Source: Propionibacteriaceae bacterium (lineage in GTDB: Bacteria > Actinomycetota > Actinomycetes > Propionibacteriales > Propionibacteriaceae). Taken from it: a stretch of DNA of 7,134 nt. Both the position numbers and the translations under genes were made by a program. The stretch spans positions 1 to 7,134 of the forward strand of contig JAGQUI010000134.1 in NCBI GenBank assembly GCA_020438595.1, given 5' to 3'. Numbering within the stretch: the first letter of the stretch is position 1; each line of letters begins with the position of its first letter. The notes beneath the pieces are model-generated. The model saw only the letters and a program-made list of their open reading frames with translations. It was not told the DNA's origin and searched no databases. Below, piece after piece: positions 1 through 5,576 of the stretch.

Positions 1-121
1 CGGGTGCCGCGTAGTCGTAGGTGGCCGCCGACGCAGGGGTCGACGGGACGGCGAACATGGTCAGCACCACCATGGCGGCGGCGAGAACGCTCACCAGGCG
101 GCTTGTCGTAGCGCGCGACAC
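1..121 (-). CDS. Secreted protein of unknown function, N-terminal end only
   Basis: Only the first 40 codons are inside the window; the gene runs off the left edge. The GTG start at 121-119 is preceded by GAGGAG at 132-127 with a 5-nt spacer, a very good ribosome binding site, which fixes the start. The translation begins MSRATTSRLVSVLAAAMVVL and is a textbook Sec signal peptide: a basic n-region with two arginines, a hydrophobic stretch at about residues 9-25, and a small-residue c-region ending Ala-Ser-Ala at about 30-32. Signal peptidase I would cut after that, leaving a mature protein that starts Ala-Thr-Tyr-Asp-Tyr. The mature part is too short to place in a family, so no function is offered. 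It lies in the same direction as the nuclease-like gene upstream, but a 162-bp gap with promoter-like and terminator-like sequence suggests its own transcript. Confidence 0.75.
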   Translation of the reverse strand, partial: MSRATTSRLVSVLAAAMVVLTMFAVPSTPASAATYDYAAP

Positions 122-126
122 AAAAG

Positions 127-132
127 CTCCTC
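127..132 (-). promoter_or_regulatory. Ribosome binding site of the partial secreted-protein gene
   Basis: GAGGAG on the minus strand, 5 nt before the GTG at 121. It decides the start of a gene whose body lies outside the window. Confidence 0.7.
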
Positions 133-146
133 GGGGGGAACAGAAC

Positions 147-158
147 GTCGGCGCCGAC
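147..158. promoter_or_regulatory. 12-bp perfect palindrome upstream of the secreted-protein gene
   Basis: GTCGGC followed directly by GCCGAC, a perfect dyad. It lies between a possible -10 (163-168) and the ribosome binding site (127-132), which is where a repressor operator would sit. A G/C-rich 12-mer of this kind can also occur by chance in this genome, so the regulatory reading is inference. Confidence 0.3.
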
Positions 159-162
159 CGGT

Positions 163-193
163 GTTAGCGAGACAAGGCCGCCACGGACGTCAA
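163..193 (-). promoter_or_regulatory. Weak candidate promoter for the partial secreted-protein gene
   Basis: On the minus strand TTGACG (193-188) is a good -35 match. The best -10-like hexamer downstream is GCTAAC (168-163), 19 nt away and only half-matching. The gap is clearly less G/C-rich than the flanking genes (about 190-260). The spacing is long, so this is a candidate only. Confidence 0.3.
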
Positions 194-225
194 GTTGAAC
201 ACTCGCCCAGAATCATAAACCAATT

Positions 226-266
226 CTTGGCAATTCTCACCCTTTTCTAAGGATTGCCTTGCCAAG
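226..266 (-). terminator. Candidate terminator of the nuclease-like gene
   Basis: The minus-strand transcript reading out of the gene ending at 284 meets CTTGGCAA (266-259). Its exact complement TTGCCAAG follows at 233-226, an 8-bp stem. The 25-nt loop itself contains a 4-bp CCTT/AAGG stem (252-241). The right arm is followed by a U-rich run reading AATTGGTTTAT. This resembles a factor-independent terminator, but the U tract is broken. A second, shorter dyad, TCAACCC-G-GGGTTGA at 269-283, abuts the stop codon. Confidence 0.4.
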
Positions 267-283
267 CCTCAACCCGGGGTTGA

Positions 284-1855
284 TCAGGGCAGCCAGACCG
301 TCGCCCGGATCAGGTTGTGGTCGGACGGGATGGTGCCGATGAAGCGTCCCGCCGAGTCGATCCGGACCACGGTCTCCCACTCGCTGACCCGCATCCTGGT
401 GACGAAGATGTAGTCGATGTAGGTGCCGTTGACGTAGCCGAAGCGCGGCGCCTTGCGGGAGAAGTCGTTGTAGCTGGAGTAGTTGGTGCGGATCCGCTTC
501 TCCACGATCGCGCCCGAGGTCGACCCCCGGCTGCGGTAGCTGTTTCCCAGCGGGTCGATGTAACCGGCGCCGAGCATCAGCCGGTACGGCCGGTTGCCGT
601 CGTGGTCCCACTTGTGGGCGTTGAAGTCGCCGACCATCATCGTGGGCATCTTCTTGCCGGGGTTGAGCCGGTTCAGCGCGTTGACGATGGCCTGGGTCTG
701 CCGGGCGCGCAGGGCGAAGAACCCCTTGGGCTCGAGGTGGGTGTTGCCGAACAGGAACAGCCGTCCGGTCGACTTCTGGCGGAACACCGCCCACGCGAGG
801 TAGCGGGCCTGGTTGGCGCCCTTCTGGGTGGGCAGCTTCACCGATCCCTGCCTGATCAGGGTCACCGTCTTGGTGTCGTAGAGGATCCTCGTGTCCAGGC
901 TGGCCCCGCGGTTCACGTACCGGCAGTGCCGGTAGGAGCGGGAGTTCGCGCAGTTGTAGCGGTAGTCGTTGGTGATCGCCCAGGTGCCGCCGAGCCCGTT
1001 CAGCAGGTCGTCGAACTGGGAGGTCGACCGTCCGGGGAGCTGGCCCTGGGAGGCCTCCTGGATGCCGAGCACGTCGAGGTTCTGGGAGTTGATCGTCGAG
1101 ACCACCGCGGACTTGCGCTGGGCCCAGGACTTCTCGCCCTTCTTGCGGCAGTTCTCGCACTTCACGTTGTAGCTGCCCACCCGCAGCGGCAGGCTCTGCG
1201 GGATCTCGTACTTCACGGGCTGCGACCAGTCGCTGATCGGCTCGCCCTCCCCGGAGAGCACCCGGAGGCTGAAGTAGTAGGTGGCCTTGGCGTCGAGGTC
1301 GGAGAAGGTGGCGCGCTTGGCCTTGACCACGGTGGTGGTGTCGAGCTCCTGCGCGGACGTTCCCACCGCCGCCTCGTAGGACCAGGCCTTGTTGGTCCGC
1401 TTCCAGGTGGCCTCGATCGAGGTGGTGCTCGGGCTGGAGAGTTCGGCCGCGGGCGCCAGCACGGGGTAGGGGCGCGCCGGGGTGGCGAAGGACGTGGCCT
1501 CGCTCCACTCGCCGTGCTCGCCGAGCGAGTTGGACGCGGCCGCGCGCAGGAAGTAGGTGGTCAGGGGGGCGAGCTCGGGCACGAGGAGGATGGTGGCGGT
1601 CGTGGTCAGCTCGACCGGGTCGGTGAACGCCGCATCGGTGTCGTAGGCGATCACGTAGCCGGCGGCACCGTCCACGGCGTCCCAGGAGAGCGCGGCCATG
1701 GTGGGGCGCTGGCTGACCCGGACGTGGCCGGGGGCCTCGGGCAGGACGGGCTCGGCGGTGGCGGGACGGATGCTGGTGAGGGCGATGCCGAGGCAGGTCG
1801 CGAGGGCTGCGATGATCGCGAGAGCGCGGGTCACCCGCATCCTCTTCGCTCGCAC
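284..1855 (-). CDS. Secreted FN3 and endonuclease/exonuclease/phosphatase-domain protein
   Basis: 523 aa. A signal peptide covers residues 1-34: basic n-region, hydrophobic core about 10-27, cleavage likely after Ala-Thr-Ala at 34. Two fibronectin type III domains follow at about 39-126 and 128-219, each with the Trp, Tyr and Leu spacing of the fold. The C-terminal part (about 224-522) is an EEP (DNase I-like) domain with the full active-site set: Asn230 in SYNVK, Glu267 in GIQEAS, His373 in GNTHLEP, Asp410 and Asn412 in GDFNAH, Asp481 in YIDYIF, and Asp512-His513 in SDHN. A metal-dependent phosphodiesterase is therefore expected, acting outside the cell on DNA, RNA or a phosphoester; the substrate cannot be read from sequence. 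Cys233, Cys236, Cys302 and Cys311 could form disulfides. The GTG start at 1855 has GGGAGG about 5 nt upstream. The internal ATG at 1840 has no properly spaced site. Confidence 0.92.
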   Translation of the reverse strand: MRAKRMRVTRALAIIAALATCLGIALTSIRPATAEPVLPEAPGHVRVSQRPTMAALSWDAVDGAAGYVIAYDTDAAFTDPVELTTTATILLVPELAPLTTYFLRAAASNSLGEHGEWSEATSFATPARPYPVLAPAAELSSPSTTSIEATWKRTNKAWSYEAAVGTSAQELDTTTVVKAKRATFSDLDAKATYYFSLRVLSGEGEPISDWSQPVKYEIPQSLPLRVGSYNVKCENCRKKGEKSWAQRKSAVVSTINSQNLDVLGIQEASQGQLPGRSTSQFDDLLNGLGGTWAITNDYRYNCANSRSYRHCRYVNRGASLDTRILYDTKTVTLIRQGSVKLPTQKGANQARYLAWAVFRQKSTGRLFLFGNTHLEPKGFFALRARQTQAIVNALNRLNPGKKMPTMMVGDFNAHKWDHDGNRPYRLMLGAGYIDPLGNSYRSRGSTSGAIVEKRIRTNYSSYNDFSRKAPRFGYVNGTYIDYIFVTRMRVSEWETVVRIDSAGRFIGTIPSDHNLIRATVWLP

Positions 1856-1912
1856 GGCGCCCTCCCCATCGCGCGACGTCCGTCGCCCGGATGCCGCTCA
1901 AGACCTCCTGCG

Positions 1913-1949
1913 AGTTTATCACGGGGAGGCGATTCCTGAGAGTTCTCAG
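1913..1949 (-). promoter_or_regulatory. Candidate promoter with an overlapping palindromic operator
   Basis: On the minus strand TAAACT (1918-1913, within TGATAAACT) is a good TANNNT -10 box, about 60 nt before the GTG at 1855. The -35 position, 17 nt upstream, falls on TCTCAG, which is one arm of a perfect 14-bp dyad, CTGAGA-GT-TCTCAG (1936-1949). A protein bound there would cover the -35 region. The dyad also lies about 100 bp upstream of argS on the other strand, so it could affect both genes. The promoter call rests on the -10 only. Confidence 0.4.
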
Positions 1950-2047
1950 TATTGGGGACCCGAGGGCGTCGGCCGGGCTCCGGCCGCCGGTCGGCGCCGC
2001 GTGGCCCGGGTCGGAGGCGGGTCCGCGGGCGTGCCAAAATGGCGGCC

Positions 2048-3682
2048 ATGCTGTCCCTGCCGTCGTTGTTGAGTGCGCGCGTCCAGGCCGTTTCCGGGAT
2101 CGACCCGGAGTTGCGTCCCGCGACGCGTCCGCAGTTCGGCCACTTCCAGACCAACGTCGCACTCCGCCTGGCCAACACAGAGGGGCGCCCACCGCGGGAG
2201 GTGGCGGCCCGGCTGGTCGAGCAGATCGACCTGTCCGACCTGTGCGAGCCGCTGGAGATCGCGGGCCCGGGCTTCATCAACCTGCGCCTCCGCGCGGACG
2301 TGCTGGCCGCCGCGGCCACCCGGGTGCTCACCGAACCGGGTGCGGGGATCAGCCCTGCGGAGGCGCCGATGACGGTGGTCGTCGACTACTCCTCGCCCAA
2401 CGTGGCCAAGCAGATGCACGTCGGCCACCTGCGCTCGACGATCATCGGCGACTGCTTCACCCGCGTCCTGCGGGCGCAGGGGCACACGGTGATCCCGCAG
2501 AACCACATCGGCGACTGGGGCCGTCAGTTCGGCATGCTGGTCGAGCAGATCCTGGCCGAGGGCCTGGACCTGACCACCCTCGACCTGGCCGGTGCCGAGG
2601 AGCTCTACCAGCGCGCGAACGCCCACCTCAAGGACTCCGAGGAGTTCGCCGCGCGGGCGCGGGAGCGGGTGGTGAAGCTGCAGGCCGGCGACGCGGAGAC
2701 GCGGCGGATCTGGCAGCAGCTGATCGACATCTCGCTGGTCGGGTTCAACGCCACCTACCGGCGGATGAACGTGCTGCTCACCGACGCGGACCTGGCCGGG
2801 GAGTCGATCTACAACGCCGACCTGCCGGTGGTTGCGGCGGATCTCGAGGACCGGGGCATCGCGGTCGTGGACGACGGCGCGCTGGTGGTGTTCACCGAGG
2901 GCTTCCCCGCGCCGGCGATCATCCGCAACGCGCAGGGTGGCTTCGGCTACACCTGCACCGACCTGGCCGCGATCCGGCACCGGGTCGGTGAACTGCACGC
3001 GAGCCGCCTGATCTACGTGGTCGGCGCGCCGCAGGCCTACCACTTCGAGCAGGTGTTCGCGGTGGCGACCCGCGCCGGCTACCTGCCGCCCGGGGTGAGC
3101 GCGGAGTTCGTCGGGTTCGGCCAGGTGCTCGGTGCGGACGGCAAGAAGTTCTCCACCCGTGAGGGCACGGCCGTCACCCTGAACAGCCTGCTGGACGCGG
3201 CGGAGCAGGAGGCGGCACCGTCCATCGCCCTCGCCGCGATCAAGTACGCCGACCTGTCCAACGGCCTGCAGAAGGACTACACCTTCGACGCCGAGCGGAT
3301 GGTGGCCACGACCGGCGACACCGGCCCGTACCTGCAGTACGCGCACGCCCGGGTGAACCAGATCCTGCGCAAGGCGGAGGCGGAGGGGATCAGCTTCGAC
3401 GCGGTGACCGTGCTGGACGAGCCGGCCGAGCAGTCCCTGGCGCTGCTGCTGTCCCGGTTCGGCGAGATCGTGGCCCTGGTCGGCGAGACGCTGCAGCCGC
3501 ACCGGCTGTGCGGCTACCTCTACGAACTCGCGGGTGCGCTGAGCACCTTCTACGAGCAGTGCCCGGTGCTGAGGAGCGAGGGCGACGTGCGGGCGTCCCG
3601 GCTGGCGCTGTGCGCGGCCACCCGCACGGTGCTCGCGTCCGGCCTCGACCTGCTCGGCATCGAGGCCCCCGAGCGCATGTGA
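2048..3682 (+). CDS. argS: Arginyl-tRNA synthetase
   Basis: Class Ia synthetase charging tRNA-Arg with arginine and ATP in the cytoplasm. 544 aa from ATG 2048; an in-frame ATG at 2039 would add three residues, and neither start has a convincing ribosome binding site. The N-terminal tRNA-binding domain is at about 1-100, with FGHFQTN (30-36) and the conserved IAGPGFIN (71-78). The HIGH motif is HVGH at 124-127 within SSPNVAKQMHVGHLRST. The KMSKS-like loop is GKKFSTREG at 365-373. Arginine-pocket residues aligned by eye to E. coli ArgRS are kept: Tyr301, Asp305 and Gln329. The DALR anticodon-binding domain runs from about GPYLQYAHARV (426-436) to the usual LGIEAPERM end. The type is that of E. 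coli ArgRS. Two oddities are a short segment after KMSKS (about 20 residues fewer than E. coli near 383-396) and GAPQ at 326-329 where relatives usually have D-x-R-Q. Confidence 0.95.
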   Translation: MLSLPSLLSARVQAVSGIDPELRPATRPQFGHFQTNVALRLANTEGRPPREVAARLVEQIDLSDLCEPLEIAGPGFINLRLRADVLAAAATRVLTEPGAGISPAEAPMTVVVDYSSPNVAKQMHVGHLRSTIIGDCFTRVLRAQGHTVIPQNHIGDWGRQFGMLVEQILAEGLDLTTLDLAGAEELYQRANAHLKDSEEFAARARERVVKLQAGDAETRRIWQQLIDISLVGFNATYRRMNVLLTDADLAGESIYNADLPVVAADLEDRGIAVVDDGALVVFTEGFPAPAIIRNAQGGFGYTCTDLAAIRHRVGELHASRLIYVVGAPQAYHFEQVFAVATRAGYLPPGVSAEFVGFGQVLGADGKKFSTREGTAVTLNSLLDAAEQEAAPSIALAAIKYADLSNGLQKDYTFDAERMVATTGDTGPYLQYAHARVNQILRKAEAEGISFDAVTVLDEPAEQSLALLLSRFGEIVALVGETLQPHRLCGYLYELAGALSTFYEQCPVLRSEGDVRASRLALCAATRTVLASGLDLLGIEAPERM

Positions 3683-3697
3683 CCCGCGGACCGAGTC

Positions 3698-3753
3698 GGG
3701 GACGGTTCCTTACTCAGTCCATTCTCAGGTGGGCCGAGTAAGGAACCGTCCCC
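3698..3753. repeat. Inverted pair of the GGGGACGGTTCC element; likely bidirectional terminator
   Basis: Left arm GGGGACGGTTCCTTACTC at 3698-3715 and right arm GAGTAAGGAACCGTCCCC at 3736-3753 are perfect reverse complements over 18 bp. After one mismatch (3716/3735) the + strand stem can continue through 3717-3722 with 3729-3734, partly by G:U pairs, leaving a 6-nt loop. It sits 15 nt after the argS stop and 17 nt before the stop of the convergent DUF1206 gene, so both transcripts would form the hairpin. No T-run follows in either direction, so termination would be non-canonical. The outer 14 bases of each arm are the same core found repeatedly at 5293-5649, which shows a dispersed repeat family rather than a one-off terminator. 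Confidence 0.85.
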
Positions 3754-3770
3754 AACCCGGACCGGGGCGC

Positions 3771-4556
3771 TCAGACCTTCGCGTGGCGGGCCCTGGCGAA
3801 GGAGTAGACGCCGTACGCGGCGAAGCCACTCGAGATCAGCGCCACCAGTACCTGCCCGAACGGGAGGGCGACGAGGTCGCTCAGCGCGCCGTCCAGACCG
3901 CGTGAACGGGACGGGTCGTGCAGCGCGGCGGCGGTGACCAGTCCGCTGCCCAGGGCCATCAGCGCCACGCCCTTGGCGATGTAGCCGATCCTCGCGACGG
4001 TGATCAGGAGGCTGCCCGGACTGGTCTCCAGGTCGTCGCGGAACCCCTCCGTCCAGCCCTTGTGGATGTGGAACGCGCCCACACCGATGACGGCCAGGCC
4101 GCAGGCCCCGACCAGCGCCTGGCCGAACGGGAGGCTCATCACCGTGGCCGTGGCGTCCTTCGCCTGGGCCGGGCCCGACGTGCCCCCGCCGAGCAGGATC
4201 GTCACCGCTCCCCAGGCGAGCACCAGGTACACCAGCGTCTTCCCGACGGCCTTCACCCGGTCCGCGGCCTTGCGGCTGCGGATGCCCTCGCTCACCTGCC
4301 AGACGGCCAACAGGACGAAGCCCGCGACGATCGCGACCAGCACCAGACCGCCCACCGGGGTGTCGGAAACCAGCCTCATCGCGCCCTTCGGATCCGCCTC
4401 CGCCCCCTTGTCGCCGAAGGCGACCTGCAGCCCGAGCGCGGCGACGAGCAGGTGCAGCACGCCGTTGACGAGGTAGCCGGCCCGGGCTCCGGCCTCGACC
4501 ACCGGATGGTCCGCGACCGCACTCGCCGCGCTGGGCCCGCTCACTCGACTCGTCAC
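3771..4556 (-). CDS. DUF1206 family multi-pass membrane protein
   Basis: 261 aa with about six hydrophobic segments arranged as three repeats of a two-helix unit, the hallmark of DUF1206. Unit 1 spans about 24-92 (ARAGYLVNGVLHLL, then TPVGGLVLVAIVAGF). Unit 2 spans about 105-172. Unit 3 spans about 188-256 (ARIGYIAKGVALMAL). The second helices of units 2 and 3 open with the same LPFGQ-x-LV motif (132-139 and 221-228), so the internal triplication is still readable. Function is unknown; the family is common in actinobacteria. Start: GTG at 4556 is preceded by GGAGG with a 4-nt spacer. A second GTG at 4544 would lie 16 nt from that site and is less likely. The gene is convergent with argS and divergent from the cation-transporter gene, with a 90-bp shared promoter region. 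Confidence 0.85.
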   Translation of the reverse strand: MTSRVSGPSAASAVADHPVVEAGARAGYLVNGVLHLLVAALGLQVAFGDKGAEADPKGAMRLVSDTPVGGLVLVAIVAGFVLLAVWQVSEGIRSRKAADRVKAVGKTLVYLVLAWGAVTILLGGGTSGPAQAKDATATVMSLPFGQALVGACGLAVIGVGAFHIHKGWTEGFRDDLETSPGSLLITVARIGYIAKGVALMALGSGLVTAAALHDPSRSRGLDGALSDLVALPFGQVLVALISSGFAAYGVYSFARARHAKV

Positions 4557-4634
4557 CTCGCCTCCCTCTCCGGTGCTGCAGGAGTACCCGGAGGAGCCCG
4601 ATCCCATTCCCACGCTCGGACGCGTCGCGGTGGC

Positions 4635-4640
4635 TATCGT
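4635..4640 (+). promoter_or_regulatory. -10 box for a leaderless cation-transporter mRNA
   Basis: TATCGT fits the actinobacterial TANNNT -10 consensus and occupies exactly -12 to -7 relative to the GTG at 4647. This is the geometry expected when transcription starts at the first base of the start codon. No Shine-Dalgarno sequence precedes that GTG, which agrees. No clear -35 is seen. Confidence 0.5.
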
Positions 4641-4646
4641 GAGCAA

Positions 4647-5291
4647 GTGGCAGCGACCGAGCCGGAGTACGGATCCGGGGAGCAGGTCGATCCGCGCGGC
4701 CTGCGCCGCACCGTCCTGATCGTTGCCGGGCTCAACCTCGCCTACTTCTTCGTCGAGTTCGCCGTCGCGCTGGCTGCGGGCTCGGTCGCGTTGCTCGCCG
4801 ACAGCGTCGACTTCCTCGAGGACACCGCGGTGAACGTGCTGATCTTCCTCGCCCTCGGCTGGCCGCTGGTGCACCGGTCGGTGATGGGCAAGGTGATGAG
4901 CGTGCTCATTCTCGGACCCGCGCTGCTGGCCGGCTGGGAGGCGTTCGAGAAGTTCCGCGACCCGACCCCACCCGCGGTGCTGCCGGTGGTGCTCGCCTCG
5001 CTGGGCGCGATCGTCGTCAACGGGACGGCCGCCTGGCTGCTCGCCAGGGTCCGCCACCACGGCGGTTCACTGAGCCGGGCCGCGTTCCTCTCGGCCCGCA
5101 ACGACGTGCTGGTCAACGTCGCGATCATCGCGATGGCCGGCGTGACGGCCTGGACCGGTTCGGGGATCCCGGACCTCGCGCTGGGCTGTTTCATCGTCGT
5201 GCTCGCTCTGCGTGCGGCGAAGGAGGTCTGGGAGGTCAGCGAGGAGGAGCGGCTCGCCGCCCGCGCCCTGGCCGGGGAGGACCTCGACTGA
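4647..5291 (+). CDS. Small cation diffusion facilitator (CDF) family transporter
   Basis: 214 aa, with hydrophobic segments at about 23-43, 46-70, 83-97, 111-133, 150-169 and 173-190, matching a six-helix CDF core without the long cytoplasmic C-terminal domain. It belongs to the roughly 200-aa subfamily whose second helix reads A-D-x-x-D-F-L-x-D (here Asp52, Asp55, Asp59) and whose fifth helix reads C/S-x-R-N-D-V (here Ser149, Arg151, Asn152, Asp153, Asn157). CDF proteins exchange a divalent cation for protons across the inner membrane, usually exporting Zn2+, Co2+, Cd2+, Fe2+ or Mn2+. The metal here is not predictable, because the usual helix-2 His is Asp55 and the usual helix-5 metal ligand aligns with Ser149. 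The start is GTG 4647, supported by the -10 spacing for a leaderless mRNA. The reading frame is open further upstream but has no good start there. Confidence 0.85.
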   Translation: MAATEPEYGSGEQVDPRGLRRTVLIVAGLNLAYFFVEFAVALAAGSVALLADSVDFLEDTAVNVLIFLALGWPLVHRSVMGKVMSVLILGPALLAGWEAFEKFRDPTPPAVLPVVLASLGAIVVNGTAAWLLARVRHHGGSLSRAAFLSARNDVLVNVAIIAMAGVTAWTGSGIPDLALGCFIVVLALRAAKEVWEVSEEERLAARALAGEDLD

Positions 5292-5298
5292 CGGGGAA

Positions 5299-5390
5299 GG
5301 GGACGGTGCTCCTTCCGCGACGTGGAACGGGGACGGTTCTCGTTCCGCGTCACGCACGCCGACCGGCGGGGACGGTTCCCGTTTCAGTTC
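5299..5390. repeat. Degenerate, loosely spaced forward units
   Basis: Three diverged forward units start at 5299, 5329 and 5368 (spacing 30 and 39 bp). The first two share GGGGACGGT-x-CTC-x-TTCCGCG with two mismatches over 21 bases. The third reads GGGGACGGTTCCCGTTTC. They lack the linker of the right-hand units and look older. A non-repeat stretch (about 5391-5425) separates them from the better-conserved part. Confidence 0.7.
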
Positions 5391-5437
5391 TTGCGGTTGA
5401 CAAGGGGCGGAGTGCCTTGGACCGAAAGGGGGACGGA

Positions 5438-5575
5438 CCCGTGAACCGGAATGGGGACGGTTCTTGTGAACTGGAAAGGAACCGTCCCTGCGAACTGGAA
5501 AGGAACCGTCCCCGTGAACCGGTCCCCGTGAACCGGAATGGGGACGGTTCTTGTGAACTGGAAAGGAACCGTCCC
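5438..5575. repeat. 51-bp perfect direct duplication, 87 bp apart
   Basis: Positions 5438-5488 are identical to 5525-5575. Each copy contains one forward core, a linker, and the first 11 bases of a reverse core. A whole block holding an inverted pair has been duplicated, with one 24-bp unit and a truncated unit between the copies. This points to recent unequal exchange or replication slippage over a multi-unit block. Confidence 0.85.
5453..5489. repeat. Hairpin formed by an inverted core pair (copy 1)
   Basis: GGGACGGTTC (5454-5463) pairs perfectly with GAACCGTCCC (5479-5488), and G5453 can pair with the U at 5489. The loop is 15 nt. It lies downstream of the cation-transporter gene on one strand and of the photolyase gene on the other. 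Confidence 0.75.
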
Positions 5576-5576
5576 C
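5540..5576. repeat. Hairpin formed by an inverted core pair (copy 2)
   Basis: GGGGACGGTTC (5540-5550) pairs perfectly with GAACCGTCCCC (5566-5576), an 11-bp stem with a 15-nt loop. It is the duplicated counterpart of the hairpin at 5453-5489. It is the nearer of the two to the photolyase stop, so it is the better candidate for ending that transcript. Confidence 0.75.

Noticed and set aside
269..283. TCAACCC-G-GGGTTGA dyad next to the stop codon as the main terminator
   Set aside because: The single-base centre leaves only about 5 bp of stem once an RNA loop is allowed, and no U tract follows. The dyad at 226-266 is a better candidate.
317..1939. Long + strand open frame antisense to the nuclease-like gene
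   Set aside because: It is a shadow of a high-GC gene. The minus strand has signal peptide, FN3 and all EEP motifs, while the + strand translation is low-complexity Gly/Val/Arg.
1971..1985. GGCCGG-GCT-CCGGCC hairpin in the argS leader as an attenuator or T-box
   Set aside because: It is a pure G/C dyad that is common by chance here. No T-box, anti-terminator or leader peptide elements accompany it.
1946..3502. Minus-strand open frame opposite argS
   Set aside because: argS is unmistakable on the + strand; the antisense product is Arg/Gly/His-rich with no domain character.
3918..4646. Upstream extension of the CDF frame opposite DUF1206
   Set aside because: The extension has no CDF homology and lies antisense to a recognisable DUF1206 gene. 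The GTG at 4647 with its -10 box explains the start.
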